Of a stretch of 64,000 bases of DNA, positions 17,671-25,963 are shown in pieces. The notes below the pieces were generated by a model. That model searched no databases. It saw only the letters and a program-made list of their open reading frames with translations, and was not told where the DNA came from. The position numbers were made by a program, and so were the translations under genes. The stretch comes from Clostridia bacterium (GTDB lineage: Bacteria > Bacillota_A > Clostridia > Christensenellales > Aristaeellaceae): assembly GCA_017509065.1 (NCBI GenBank), contig JAFWQM010000178.1, positions 1 through 64,000 on the forward strand, read 5' to 3'. Positions within the stretch are counted from its first letter, which is position 1. Every line of letters starts with the position of its first letter.

Positions 17671-18758
17671 TACGCCTGCAAGTATTGATCAATCTTTTCA
17701 AACATCGGGTCGAGCAGCTTCATCAGCGGTTTTTCGAGCAGGTATTTGCGCGCTGTGTCCATGGCGGAACAGACAAGGTAAATGACCGGCGGTACGAGCA
17801 GGGCGGTTTTCCAGAAGCCGGGGCCCTGGCAGCTCTGCCACACATGCGCCCACTGGTTCCAGATCATGCCGCGTAAATACATATGGTCGTGTATAAGGTA
17901 CACGCCGAAGGACGCGCCGGAAAGCAGCGTCAGCAGGCGGACGGGCTTCACTCGGATGCCTGTAAAGAACAGGAACAGGGCGATGGAGCAGACGAGCTGG
18001 GGCACGGTGTTCTTGTCCGCGAAGAAGTTCTGCCTGCTTCCCACGCGCTGAAACAGCTCCACGTTGTTTTTCCCCCACAGGCAAAGCCCGGCAATCACGG
18101 CAATTATCGCAAGGAACACCGCACCGTGCACCGGCCAGCAGCGGGTGAAGCGATTGGGGTATTTGCGGAAATACGCGCCGAGCACGTACAGGAAGAAAAA
18201 CCAGGTGATCTGGTGGAAAAATTGGTTGGAGGGATTTTGAAAAGTGACCGTGGGGATGACGGACAGATACACCGCCGACACGATCAGAATCCACAGATGG
18301 GCGCGGCGGCCCAGGCTTTTCACCGCGGGCTGCAGAATGGGCAGCACAGCGTTCAGGCCCAGGTACATTACCACGAACCAGTAGGGGCTGCGGGTGATGA
18401 TGAGGGCGGAATCGACGATGTTCTGATCGGTGATTCCCTGGTTCCAACCGGCGTATTTCACCGTCAGCGTGATGCCGACGGAATAGAACAGGGTTTGCAG
18501 AACGGTGGAAAAGAAGCGCTTTGCCTTGAAGGGGGCCAGAAAATAGCCCGTGATCATCACAAAGCAGTTGACCCCCGTCATTCCGCCCGCGAACAGGAAT
18601 GTGGCGATCACCCGGTTTTCCTGTACGGGTGACTGCATCGCCACCCCGTGCCAGGCCAGGTGATGCCCCAGAATGATGAGCATACACACGATGCGCAGCA
18701 ATTCAATACTGCCCTCCCGCCGCTCGGACGGGAGGGTATTCTCGTTTAACTGGGTCAT
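17670..18758 (-). CDS. Acyltransferase 3 family membrane protein
   Basis: A 362-residue polytopic protein with about ten hydrophobic helices, of the acyltransferase-3 (OatA/NodX) family that O-acylates surface polysaccharides or lipids. The N-terminal signature SIELLRIVCMLIILGHHLAWHG contains the family's R and catalytic H. FGVYLIHDHMYLRG near the end matches the conserved 'GVYLIH' segment. The acceptor is unknown. Its ATG overlaps the serS stop by 4 bases (18755-18758), so it is translated with the seryl-tRNA synthetase, an odd pairing. Confidence 0.88.
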   Translation of the reverse strand: MTQLNENTLPSERREGSIELLRIVCMLIILGHHLAWHGVAMQSPVQENRVIATFLFAGGMTGVNCFVMITGYFLAPFKAKRFFSTVLQTLFYSVGITLTVKYAGWNQGITDQNIVDSALIITRSPYWFVVMYLGLNAVLPILQPAVKSLGRRAHLWILIVSAVYLSVIPTVTFQNPSNQFFHQITWFFFLYVLGAYFRKYPNRFTRCWPVHGAVFLAIIAVIAGLCLWGKNNVELFQRVGSRQNFFADKNTVPQLVCSIALFLFFTGIRVKPVRLLTLLSGASFGVYLIHDHMYLRGMIWNQWAHVWQSCQGPGFWKTALLVPPVIYLVCSAMDTARKYLLEKPLMKLLDPMFEKIDQYLQA

Positions 18759-20035
18759 CCTATTTTCTCTTTGAAGCCCATGTACTTGCGCAGAACTTCG
18801 GGGATGCGGATGCTGCCGTCCTCCTGCAGGTTGTTTTCCAGGAACGCGATCAGCATACGCGGCGGGGCCACGACGGTGTTGTTCAGGGTGTGGGGCAGAT
18901 ACTTTTTGCCGTCCGCGCCCTTCACGCGGATGCCGAGCCGGCGGGCCTGGGCGTCGCCGAGGTTCGAGCAGCTGCCCACTTCAAAGTATTTCTGCTGGCG
19001 GGGGCTCCAGGCTTCCACGTCGCAGGACTTGACTTTCAGGTCGGCCAGGTCGCCGGAGCAGCATTCGAGCGTGCGCACGGGAATATCCAGGGTGCGGAAG
19101 AAGTCCACAGTGTTCTGCCAGAGCTTCTTGTACCAGTCCATGCTTTCCTCGGGCTTGCAGACCACGATCATCTCCTGCTTCTCGAACTGGTGAATGCGGT
19201 ACACGCCGCGCTCCTCGATGCCGTGAGCGCCTACTTCCTTGCGGAAGCAGGGGGAATAGGAGGTCAGGGTCTGGGGCAGTTCGTTTTCGTCCAGGATCTG
19301 GTCGATGAACTTTCCGATCATGCTGTGCTCACTGGTGCCGATCAGGTACAGGTCTTCGCCCTCGATCTTGTACATCATGTTTTCCATTTCAGTGAAGCTC
19401 ATCACCCCGTTGACCACCGCGCTGCGGATCATGAACGGCGGCACGTAGTAGGTAAAGCCACGGTCGATCATGAAGTCGCGGGCATAGCTCAGGATAGCGC
19501 TGTGCAGCCGGGCAATATCACCCTTTAAATAGTAGAAACCGTTGCCGGAGGTGCGGCGGGCGGAATCCAGGTCAATGCCGTTCAGCCGTTCCATGATGTC
19601 CACGTGATAGGGGATTTCCCAGGCGGGCACCACGGGCTCGCCGAAACGCTTGTTTTCCACGTTCTGGCTGTCGTCCTTGCCGATGGGCACGGAGGCGTCG
19701 ATGATGTTCGGGATCACCATCATGCGCTTTTTGATTTCCTCGGCGTATTCGGTTTCCTTGGCTTCCAGGGCGGCCATTTCATCCTGCATGTCCTTGACCT
19801 GCTGCTTGGCGGCCTCAGCTTCGTCCTTTTTACCCTGGCCCATCAGTGCGCCGATCTGCTTGCTGATCTTGTTGCGCTGGGAACGCAGGTAGTCCGCCCG
19901 CTGAATGGCCTCGCGGTTCTTCTTGTCCAGGTCCAGCACCTCGTCCACCAGGGGCAGCTTTTGATCCTGGAACTTCTTTTTGATGTTCTCCTTCACCAGG
20001 TCGGGGTTCGTGCGAATCAGGTTGATGTCGATCAT
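18755..20035 (-). CDS. serS: Serine--tRNA ligase
   Basis: A 426-residue class II aminoacyl-tRNA synthetase charging tRNA-Ser. Residues 1-110 form the coiled-coil tRNA-binding arm (KNREAIQRADYLRSQRNKISKQ, KKDEAEAAKQQVKDMQDEMA). The catalytic core carries motif 2 (SPCFRKEVGAHG.EERGVYRIHQFEK) and motif 3 (NTVVAPPRMLIAFLEN). The start at 20035 gives the standard 'MIDINLIRTNPDLV' N-terminus. A T-box leader lies directly upstream. Confidence 0.97.
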   Translation of the reverse strand: MIDINLIRTNPDLVKENIKKKFQDQKLPLVDEVLDLDKKNREAIQRADYLRSQRNKISKQIGALMGQGKKDEAEAAKQQVKDMQDEMAALEAKETEYAEEIKKRMMVIPNIIDASVPIGKDDSQNVENKRFGEPVVPAWEIPYHVDIMERLNGIDLDSARRTSGNGFYYLKGDIARLHSAILSYARDFMIDRGFTYYVPPFMIRSAVVNGVMSFTEMENMMYKIEGEDLYLIGTSEHSMIGKFIDQILDENELPQTLTSYSPCFRKEVGAHGIEERGVYRIHQFEKQEMIVVCKPEESMDWYKKLWQNTVDFFRTLDIPVRTLECCSGDLADLKVKSCDVEAWSPRQQKYFEVGSCSNLGDAQARRLGIRVKGADGKKYLPHTLNNTVVAPPRMLIAFLENNLQEDGSIRIPEVLRKYMGFKEKIG

Positions 20036-20069
20036 GGTTTGACTTCCTTTCTGGAAAGTATGATTTGCG

Positions 20070-20290
20070 AAATAAAAAATCTTCCTGCCCCATGTCTGGG
20101 ACGGAAGGTTTCCGCGTTGCCACCCAGCTTGCGCGGTCAAAGGCCGCGCCGCTCGCCTGCGCTGTATGGGGCGCTCCCCGGCGGCTCGTCGTCGCCCGCT
20201 CCGGGGCGGATCGCAAATTCTTCCGGCTGCCTTGCACCGACCGGCAGTTCTCTGTGCGGAAGCGTCCTTGCCATTCCCCTTCATCGCGGC
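20070..20290 (-). promoter_or_regulatory. T-box leader of serS
   Basis: On the minus strand the T-box core GGGTGGCAACGCGG (20112-20125) pairs in the antiterminator, followed by a terminator stem built from ggaag...cttcc (20081-20107) and a TTTTTTATTT run (20071-20080). The 5' part begins GATGAAGGGGAA, as usual for stem I. Uncharged tRNA-Ser should favour read-through. I did not assign the specifier codon. Confidence 0.85.
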
Positions 20291-20297
20291 AATCAGT

Positions 20298-20326
20298 ATC
20301 ATAGCACGAAACGGCAGCAATTGCAA
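20298..20326 (-). promoter_or_regulatory. Promoter of the serS T-box leader
   Basis: On the minus strand: TTGCAA (20321-20326), 17 bases, TATGAT (20298-20303). Confidence 0.75.
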
Positions 20327-20338
20327 GCGAAAAATGCC

Positions 20339-20367
20339 TTGAAGGAAAAGGAAAGTTGAGTTATACT
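20339..20367 (+). promoter_or_regulatory. Promoter of rpiB
   Basis: TTGAAG (20339-20344), 17 bases, TATACT (20362-20367). It is divergent from the serS promoter, only 12 bases away. Confidence 0.7.
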
Positions 20368-20410
20368 ATGGGTGTATCTTTCCAACGAAAAAAGAAGGAG
20401 GATTCTTCCT

Positions 20411-20863
20411 ATGAAATTTGCCATTGCCTGCGACCCGGCGGGCGTGCCGCTGAAAGAGCCCATTAAAGAAACATTGAACGAATTAGGCATTGAGACCGTG
20501 GATTTCGGCATCAACGAGGGCGATCCCAGGGACTATCCTATCTTTGCAGTCCGCGCCGCGAACGCGGTTATCAGCGGGGAATGCGACCGTGGCATCATCC
20601 TCTGCGGCACCGGCGTTGGCATTTCCATCGCCGCCAACAAGGTGAAGGGCATCCGCTGCTGCTGCTGTTCCGACGCTTACAGCGCCAAGATGAGCCGCGC
20701 CCACAACGACGCCAACATGCTGGCCCTGGGCGGGCGGGTCATCGCGCCGGAGCTGGCGAAGCTGATCGTGGAAATCTGGGTCAAAACGCCCTTCGAGGGC
20801 GGACGGCACCAGCGCCGCATCGATATGTTCTCTTTGATTGAGGAAGGGAAGCCGGTGGAGTGA
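20411..20863 (+). CDS. rpiB: Ribose-5-phosphate isomerase B (RpiB/LacA family)
   Basis: A 150-residue cytoplasmic isomerase interconverting ribose 5-phosphate and ribulose 5-phosphate. It has the family start KFAIACDPAGVPLKEPI, the active-site loop ILCGTGVGISIAANK with the catalytic Cys, and the phosphate-binding end KTPFEGGRHQRRIDM. The segment RCCCCSDAYSA has four consecutive cysteines where most relatives have RAALC, which is a curiosity. The ATG at 20411 follows gaaggagg. The LacAB subunits are the closest alternative, but the single gene favours RpiB. Confidence 0.9.
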   Translation: MKFAIACDPAGVPLKEPIKETLNELGIETVDFGINEGDPRDYPIFAVRAANAVISGECDRGIILCGTGVGISIAANKVKGIRCCCCSDAYSAKMSRAHNDANMLALGGRVIAPELAKLIVEIWVKTPFEGGRHQRRIDMFSLIEEGKPVE

Positions 20864-20874
20864 AAAGTGATACT

Positions 20875-20936
20875 GGGGGAAACCGCTCTTTGGAGTCCAA
20901 AGAGCGGTTTCCCCCAGCCCCCCTTCCGAGAAAGCC
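20875..20936. repeat. Long-stem dispersed repeat, copy A
   Basis: A perfect 20-bp inverted repeat with a one-base loop (20875-20894/20896-20915) is followed by the tail agcccccttccgagaaagcc. The same unit recurs at 25656 and 26892 in the same orientation, each just behind a plus-strand gene. No T-run follows on either strand. Confidence 0.9.
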
Positions 20937-20979
20937 ATAAGGAAATCAATTATACAAAAAGAATTCTTTTGGGGATAGT

Positions 20980-21456
20980 ATGTCTAAACAGGAAAAAACG
21001 AACGTGATGCGCACGCTGGAGCGGTTGAAAATCCCATATCAGGAGCATTATTACGGCGGTACGGAGGCCATCAGCGGGGCGGAAGTGGCGGCGGTTCTGG
21101 GCGAAGACCCGGCCCGCGTATTCAAAACCCTCGTGACCGTAGGCAGGAGCAAAGCGCATTACGTGTTCATGGTGCCTGTAGCGGAGGAACTGGACCTGAA
21201 AAAAGCCGCTGCCGCTGTGGGGGAGAAAGCGATTGAGATGATCAAGAGCAAGGAACTGCTGCCGCTCACCGGCTACGTTCGTGGCGGTTGCTCGCCCATC
21301 GGCATGAAAAAGCAGTTCCGCACCGTGATCCACGAAACCGCACCGCAGTATGACACCATCCTGTTCAGCGCTGGGAAGATTGGTTTTCAGGTGGAATGCT
21401 CCCTGGAAGGACTGCGCAAGGCCGTGCCGGTGGACTGCGCGGACGTGATCGTGTAA
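20980..21456 (+). CDS. ybaK: Cys-tRNA(Pro) deacylase, YbaK/EbsC type
   Basis: A 158-residue trans-editing protein that hydrolyses Cys mis-attached to tRNA-Pro. The family hallmarks are present: VFKTLVTVGRSKAHYVFMVP near the middle, the catalytic lysine region, and GYVRGGCSPIGMKKQFRTVI. Length is normal. It is a single gene, with a weak ribosome site (tttgggg). It sits beside other translation-related genes (serS, yceD-rpmF, valS). Confidence 0.93.
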   Translation: MSKQEKTNVMRTLERLKIPYQEHYYGGTEAISGAEVAAVLGEDPARVFKTLVTVGRSKAHYVFMVPVAEELDLKKAAAAVGEKAIEMIKSKELLPLTGYVRGGCSPIGMKKQFRTVIHETAPQYDTILFSAGKIGFQVECSLEGLRKAVPVDCADVIV

Positions 21457-21523
21457 ATCATTACAATTCCATGAACAATTTCCGAAACGAAGAGAGAAAA
21501 AGTTCCGGAAGCGTAAAAAAGGA

Positions 21524-21553
21524 TTGACAAAGCCCCCTCGGACACGATATAAT
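21524..21553 (+). promoter_or_regulatory. Promoter of yceD-rpmF
   Basis: A consensus TTGACA (21524-21529), 18 bases, and TATAAT (21548-21553). Transcription should begin near 21560, which rules out the in-frame GTG at 21556 as a start. Confidence 0.8.
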
Positions 21554-21582
21554 ATGTGCCGGTCACGATTGGAGGGATGGAA

Positions 21583-22110
21583 TTGCTGCTGGATGTTTCG
21601 CGCGCCATGCGTATGCCAGACGAGCCGATTCCCTTTGAACACCGTGACGAGATCCCGCCCCAGGACATTCTCGGCGAAACCGTAACGTTTACCGACGTGC
21701 TCCTGACGGGACACTTTTCCGGCGCGGACGACCGTCTGCGCATCTGGGGAGAGATGACCTGCGTTGCCCACGGCCATTGCGCCGGGTGCCTGAAACCGGT
21801 CGATTACCCGATGACGGTTCCCTTTGATGAAACCTTCATCCGGCAGACCCGGTTCACCGAGCAGGAGGAAACCCCGGAGGGAGAAGAAAGATGGATGTAC
21901 GAAGGCTCGAAAGTGGAGCTTTCCCATCTGTCGATGACTCTGGCGGTGCTGGAATTGCCCATGCGTTTCGTGTGCGGTGACGATTGCCCGGCCCTGGCCG
22001 AATTCCCGTCAGAGGAAACTTTATCTTCGCATGCTTGCCAGAAGGACATGCCCGACCAGCATCCTTTTTCGGCATTGCAGCAATTGCTGACAAAGGATCA
22101 GGAGGTGTAA
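21583..22110 (+). CDS. YceD/DUF177 family protein
   Basis: A 175-residue protein of the YceD (DUF177) family, linked to 23S rRNA accumulation and almost always encoded just before rpmF, as here. The family's CxxC-type zinc pair is seen in ARGHCAGCLKPV, and FVCGDDCPAL supplies a second Cys pair. I take TTG at 21583 as the start: ggaggg (21571-21576) abuts an ATG at 21577, too close to use it, and the TTG gives 'MLLDVSRAM', the usual family N-terminus. The stop is 2 bases before rpmF. The ATG at 21577 remains an alternative. Confidence 0.85.
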   Translation: MLLDVSRAMRMPDEPIPFEHRDEIPPQDILGETVTFTDVLLTGHFSGADDRLRIWGEMTCVAHGHCAGCLKPVDYPMTVPFDETFIRQTRFTEQEETPEGEERWMYEGSKVELSHLSMTLAVLELPMRFVCGDDCPALAEFPSEETLSSHACQKDMPDQHPFSALQQLLTKDQEV

Positions 22111-22112
22111 TT

Positions 22113-22313
22113 ATGGCTCTGCCCAAAGGAAAAGTATCCAAGGCCCGCGGACGTTCCCGCCGCGCGAATTGGAAGCTGGAGGTTCCCGCGATCGTCGAGT
22201 GCAAACAGTGCCACCAGATGAAGCTGGCGCATCACGTCTGCAAGCATTGCGGCTACTATGATGGCAAACAGGTCATCAACATGGAAGAGAAAGAAGAAAA
22301 GAAGAACGCGTAA
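22113..22313 (+). CDS. rpmF: 50S ribosomal protein L32
   Basis: A 66-residue ribosomal protein of the large subunit. The N-terminus ALPKGKVSKARGRSRRANWK is the standard L32 start, and CKQCHQMKLAHHVCKHCGYYDGK gives the four zinc cysteines in two CxxC pairs, so it is the zinc-binding (C+) form. The ribosome site aggaggt lies inside the end of yceD. A short terminator follows. Confidence 0.97.
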   Translation: MALPKGKVSKARGRSRRANWKLEVPAIVECKQCHQMKLAHHVCKHCGYYDGKQVINMEEKEEKKNA

Positions 22314-22332
22314 GTTTTTCTTTCATCGGGAA

Positions 22333-22354
22333 AATGCCTCACCGGGCATTTTTT
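22333..22354 (+). terminator. Terminator of yceD-rpmF
   Basis: A short stem aatgcc/ggcatt (22333-22350) is followed by tttt. Confidence 0.65.
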
Positions 22355-22377
22355 CGTAAGAATTCAATATACCTTGC

Positions 22378-22622
22378 TCAGAGAACGGAAGGAGTACGTT
22401 TCAAAGCACCCCCAAAGAGAGGCGGTTCACCGGCTGAAAGGCCGCCGGGGCAGCGAAGCGGAAGGTCGTCCGGGAGAGCGGCGGATGAACGCGCAAGCAG
22501 AGTAGTCCGCCCGCGTTTCGCGCGTTACAGCGTTATGAGGCAGCGGCTTTCGTTCGCTGTGAAGCAAGGTGGTACCACGGGTCAATCCGTCCTTCGGGAT
22601 AGATTGGCCCGTGTTTCTTTTT
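22378..22622 (+). promoter_or_regulatory. T-box leader of the valS operon
   Basis: The T-box core aaggtggtaccacgg (22566-22580) overlaps a terminator whose stem is cacgggtcaatc (22576-22587) with gattggcccgtg (22602-22613), followed by tttcttttt. Upstream, agaga plus ggcggttcaccggctgaaaggccgcc form the conserved stem region. Uncharged tRNA, presumably tRNA-Val, should stop termination. The specifier was not assigned. Confidence 0.88.
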
Positions 22623-22641
22623 CCGGAAAGGAGGTATGGAT

Positions 22642-22899
22642 ATGACACCCCGCGGTTATCTGGCGATGGAGCGCTTTCAGGATTCCGGCGGTTTCCTGGG
22701 CATGATCCGGTTTGATGACCTGTGGGTATGGGTCGGCCTGATGGCCTTGGTGCTGTTGCGCCTTCCGCTGCAAATTTGCCTGTCCCACAGTCTGATGGCG
22801 GAGAGGAATGTGAAACGCGTCATGGTCGCCTATACGGTCATTACCTCCATGCCCATCCTTGCCGCGGCGGTGATCTGCGCGGACAATTATCCGAATTAG
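22642..22899 (+). CDS. Small membrane protein between T-box and valS
   Basis: An 85-residue protein of unknown function. A 22-residue polar start is followed by two predicted membrane helices at about 28-48 and 60-80 (WVWVGLMALVLLRLPLQICL and VMVAYTVITSMPILAAAVIC). The start at 22642 gives a 7-base spacing from aaaggaggt; the ATG at 22636 touches the ribosome site. It lies between the T-box terminator and valS, 36 bases before valS, and so should be induced along with it. No similar arrangement is known to me. Confidence 0.65.
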   Translation: MTPRGYLAMERFQDSGGFLGMIRFDDLWVWVGLMALVLLRLPLQICLSHSLMAERNVKRVMVAYTVITSMPILAAAVICADNYPN

Positions 22900-22935
22900 C
22901 GATTGCATGTATTGATTATTCAGGAGGAAATAACT

Positions 22936-25644
22936 ATGCCGGAAAATTTCAACATGGAAAAAACCTACAATCCTCAGGTGATTGAAGGAGAGACCTACAA
23001 AAAGTGGGAAGAGAGCGGCGCATTCGCCCCAAAGATCGACAAGAGCAAAAAGCCCTTCACCATCGTGATGCCGCCGCCCAACGTGACGGGGCAGCTGCAC
23101 ATGGGTCACGCCATGGACGCGACCTTGCAGGACGCGCTGATCCGCTATCACCGCATGAAGGGCGACCCCACTCTCTGGCTGCCCGGCACCGACCACGCCT
23201 CCATCGCCACGGAGGTGAAAGTGGTGGAGAAGCTGCGCAGCGAGGGCCTCACCAAGGAAAAGCTGGGCCGCGAAGGCTTCCTGGAGCACGCCTGGGCCTG
23301 GAAACGGGAATACGGCGGGCGCATCACCCGCCAGCTTCGCCGCATGGGCGCGAGCTGCGATTGGAACCGCGAGCGCTTCACCATGGACGAGGGCTGCTCC
23401 AAGGCCGTGCGCGAGGTGTTCGTGCGGCTGTATGAAAAGGGCCTCATCTACCGCGGCTACCGCCTGGTGAACTGGTGCACCCACGATATGACCGCTATCT
23501 CCGACGCCGAAGTGGAATATGTCGAAAAAGACGGCAACTTCTGGCACATCCTGTATCCCGTGAAGGAAACGGGCGAAAAGCTGGAGCTGGCCACCACGCG
23601 CCCCGAAACCATGCTGGGCGACACTGCCGTGGCCATCAACCCCAACGACCCCCGCTACGCTCACCTGCACGGCTGCCACGTGATCCTGCCCCTGATCAAC
23701 AAGGAAATCCCCATCGTGTGCGATGAGCACGCTGATATGGAAAAGGGCACCGGCGTGGTGAAGATCACTCCCGCCCACGATCCCAACGACTTTGAAGTGG
23801 GCCAGCGCCACAATCTGCCCATCGTGCGCGTGTTCACCTACGACGGCCACATGACCGGCGCGGCGGACAAGGCCGAAGCCGACGCCATCTTCGCCGCGGG
23901 CAAGGCCAGCGTGAACGAGCCCGAAGTGCTGGACTGCGGCAAGTACGCCGGCATGACCACCGACGAAGCCCGGAAGGCCATCGTGGCCGACCTGGAAGCC
24001 CTGGGCCTGCTGAAAGAGATCGAACCCCTCAAGCACGAGGTGGGCACCTGCTACCGCTGCCATACCGTGATCGAGCCCATGATGAGCAAGCAGTGGTTCG
24101 TGAAGATGGAGCCGCTGGCGAAGCCCGCCCTGGAAGCCGTGAAGGAGGGAAAGACCAAATTCCTGCCTGACCGCTTCGCCAAAATCTACTATAACTGGAT
24201 GGAAAACACCAAGGACTGGTGCATCAGCCGCCAGCTCTGGTGGGGCCACCGCATCCCCGCCTGGTACTGCGAGGACTGCGGCAAGACCATCGTGAGCCGC
24301 GAAGACCCGACGGAATGCTCCTGCGGCTGCAAAAACCTGACCCAGGACGAAGACGTGCTGGACACCTGGTTCTCCTCCGCCCTCTGGCCCTTCTCTACCC
24401 TGGGCTGGCCGGACGAAACCGATGATCTCAAATACTTCTACCCCACCACCACCCTGGTGACGGGCTACGACATCATCTTCTTCTGGGTGGCCCGGATGAT
24501 CTTCTCCGGCATCGAGAACATGGGTGACGTGCCCTTTGAGAACGTGGTCATTCACGGCCTGGTGCGGGACGCTTTGGGCCGCAAGATGAGCAAGTCCCTG
24601 GGCAACGGCGTGGACCCGCTGGAAATCATCGACCAGTACGGCGCGGACGCCCTGCGCTTCTCCCTGGTGATGGGCATTTCTCCCGGCAACGACACCCGCT
24701 ACTCCACCGAAAAAGTGGAGATGGCCCGGAACTTCGCCAATAAGGTGTGGAACGCCAGCCGCTTCGTGCTGATGAATCTGGACGGTCAGGAAACCCTGGA
24801 CGGCAAGGAACTGACCCTGCCTGACCATTGGATTCTGAGCAAATACAACGAGGCAGTGCGCCAGATCAGCAAGAACTTTGAGGAAGCGGAATACGGCCTG
24901 GCTGCCCAGAAGATTTACGACTTCACCTGGAGCGAGTTCTGCGACTGGTACATCGAACTGGCCAAGGGCGGCTTGCTGGGGGACGACCCGCAGCGCAAAG
25001 CCGCCGTGCGCGCCGTGCTGCAAACGGTTCTTTCTGGCCTGCTTCGCCTGCTGCATCCTTTCATGCCCTTCCTGACTGAGGAAGTGTATAAGAACCTGCC
25101 CGGCGAAGCGGACGCTTCCTGCATGCTGGCCAATTGGCCGAAGGAACTCAAGGACTACGACTTCCCCGCCGAAGCCGCCCGGATGGAGGGCATCATGGAC
25201 ATGATCCGCTCCATCCGCAACCTGCGCGCCGATATGAAGGTGCAGCCCAGTCACAAGGCCCGCCTCATGGTGCGGCCTGCCGACGGCTGGCATGACGCCT
25301 TCGCGGGCACCGAAGTGTACTTCGCCCGCCTCGCCAGCGTGAGCCAGCTGGAAATTCTGGAGCCCGGCCAGGCCATCAGCGAAAAGATCGTCAGCGCCGT
25401 GTGCCAGGCCGGTGAGTTCTTTATCCCCCTCGGCGAGCTGGTGGACCTGGAAAAAGAAAAGGCCCGCCTCGGAAAAGAGCGCCAGAACCTGGTGAATGAA
25501 ATCGCCCGGGCCGAAGGCAAGCTCAACAACCCCGGCTTTGTGAATAAGGCCCCCGCCAACCTGGTGGCTGCTGAAAAGGAAAAGCTGGAGAAGAACAAGG
25601 AAATGCTCGCCGCGCTGGATAAGCGGATTGCGGAGTTGGGATAA
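22936..25644 (+). CDS. valS: Valine--tRNA ligase
   Basis: A 902-residue class I aminoacyl-tRNA synthetase with editing domain. The HIGH motif is HMGH at residues 55-58 ([16 protein letters not shown]) and KMSKS is at 550-554. The CP1 editing domain lies between ([17 protein letters not shown]). A zinc-ribbon-like segment [21 protein letters not shown] occurs at about 450-470. The C-terminal coiled-coil ([19 protein letters not shown]) is typical of ValS. It has its own aggagg ribosome site and is controlled by the T-box upstream. Confidence 0.97.
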   Translation: MPENFNMEKTYNPQVIEGETYKKWEESGAFAPKIDKSKKPFTIVMPPPNVTGQLHMGHAMDATLQDALIRYHRMKGDPTLWLPGTDHASIATEVKVVEKLRSEGLTKEKLGREGFLEHAWAWKREYGGRITRQLRRMGASCDWNRERFTMDEGCSKAVREVFVRLYEKGLIYRGYRLVNWCTHDMTAISDAEVEYVEKDGNFWHILYPVKETGEKLELATTRPETMLGDTAVAINPNDPRYAHLHGCHVILPLINKEIPIVCDEHADMEKGTGVVKITPAHDPNDFEVGQRHNLPIVRVFTYDGHMTGAADKAEADAIFAAGKASVNEPEVLDCGKYAGMTTDEARKAIVADLEALGLLKEIEPLKHEVGTCYRCHTVIEPMMSKQWFVKMEPLAKPALEAVKEGKTKFLPDRFAKIYYNWMENTKDWCISRQLWWGHRIPAWYCEDCGKTIVSREDPTECSCGCKNLTQDEDVLDTWFSSALWPFSTLGWPDETDDLKYFYPTTTLVTGYDIIFFWVARMIFSGIENMGDVPFENVVIHGLVRDALGRKMSKSLGNGVDPLEIIDQYGADALRFSLVMGISPGNDTRYSTEKVEMARNFANKVWNASRFVLMNLDGQETLDGKELTLPDHWILSKYNEAVRQISKNFEEAEYGLAAQKIYDFTWSEFCDWYIELAKGGLLGDDPQRKAAVRAVLQTVLSGLLRLLHPFMPFLTEEVYKNLPGEADASCMLANWPKELKDYDFPAEAARMEGIMDMIRSIRNLRADMKVQPSHKARLMVRPADGWHDAFAGTEVYFARLASVSQLEILEPGQAISEKIVSAVCQAGEFFIPLGELVDLEKEKARLGKERQNLVNEIARAEGKLNNPGFVNKAPANLVAAEKEKLEKNKEMLAALDKRIAELG

Positions 25645-25655
25645 CCATTTTTTAT

Positions 25656-25716
25656 CGGGGGAAACCGCTCTTTGGAGGCCAAAGAGCGGTTTCCCCCGAA
25701 CCCCTTTCCGAGAAAG
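25656..25716. repeat. Long-stem dispersed repeat, copy B
   Basis: A 20-bp inverted repeat with loop agg (25656-25675/25679-25698) is followed by the tail aacccctttccgagaaagcc. It is the same unit as at 20875 and lies 11 bases after the valS stop. Confidence 0.9.
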
Positions 25717-25761
25717 CCGAAATACGTAAGCGGTTATACTTTGTTTATTTGGAGATTGGAA

Positions 25762-25935
25762 ATGCAAAGAACAAAAGTCGAACAATCGGAAAATAAACAG
25801 AAGAATAAATTGGAAGAAACCAGTTCTGTTTTATGCCATAGGACATTGAAAGAACGTGCGGAAGCATGCGATGGAGAATTGCATTTATCAGAAGAATACG
25901 ATTGGGGCGAACCAGTTGGTAGTGAAGTTTGGTGA
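25762..25935 (+). CDS. Short protein with MazE-type antitoxin tail
   Basis: A 57-residue reading frame with an upstream ggagattgga ribosome-like site. Residues 1-26 are polar and unrelated to known folds. Residues 28-57 (LKERAEACDGEL...EYDWGEPVGSEVW) match the C-terminal, toxin-binding tail of AbrB/MazE-type antitoxins, where the acidic 'D[WF]G-x-PVG-x-E[VI]W' end is conserved. The usual N-terminal AbrB DNA-binding domain and a MazF toxin gene are missing here. It may be an orphan antitoxin peptide or a fragment. Confidence 0.5.
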   Translation: MQRTKVEQSENKQKNKLEETSSVLCHRTLKERAEACDGELHLSEEYDWGEPVGSEVW

Positions 25936-25963
25936 AAGTAATCAACAGTCAGAGGGAGGCGCT

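Noticed and set aside
15773..17701. A 642-codon minus-strand frame opposite the GH94 gene
   Set aside because: Same cause: shadow of a highly biased coding strand. No domain and it ends in the terminator.
20693..20704. Four cysteines in a row in RpiB as a sign of frameshift or error
   Set aside because: The protein stays in frame on both sides with family motifs intact, so it is more likely a real sequence variant.
21556..21577. Longer yceD start at GTG 21556
   Set aside because: The -10 box at 21548-21553 puts transcription start at about 21560, after this codon.
22582..25785. A 1067-codon open frame on the minus strand opposite valS
   Set aside because: It is the complement of a GC-rich, codon-biased gene with all valS motifs; such long antisense frames are expected there. 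It has no recognisable domain.
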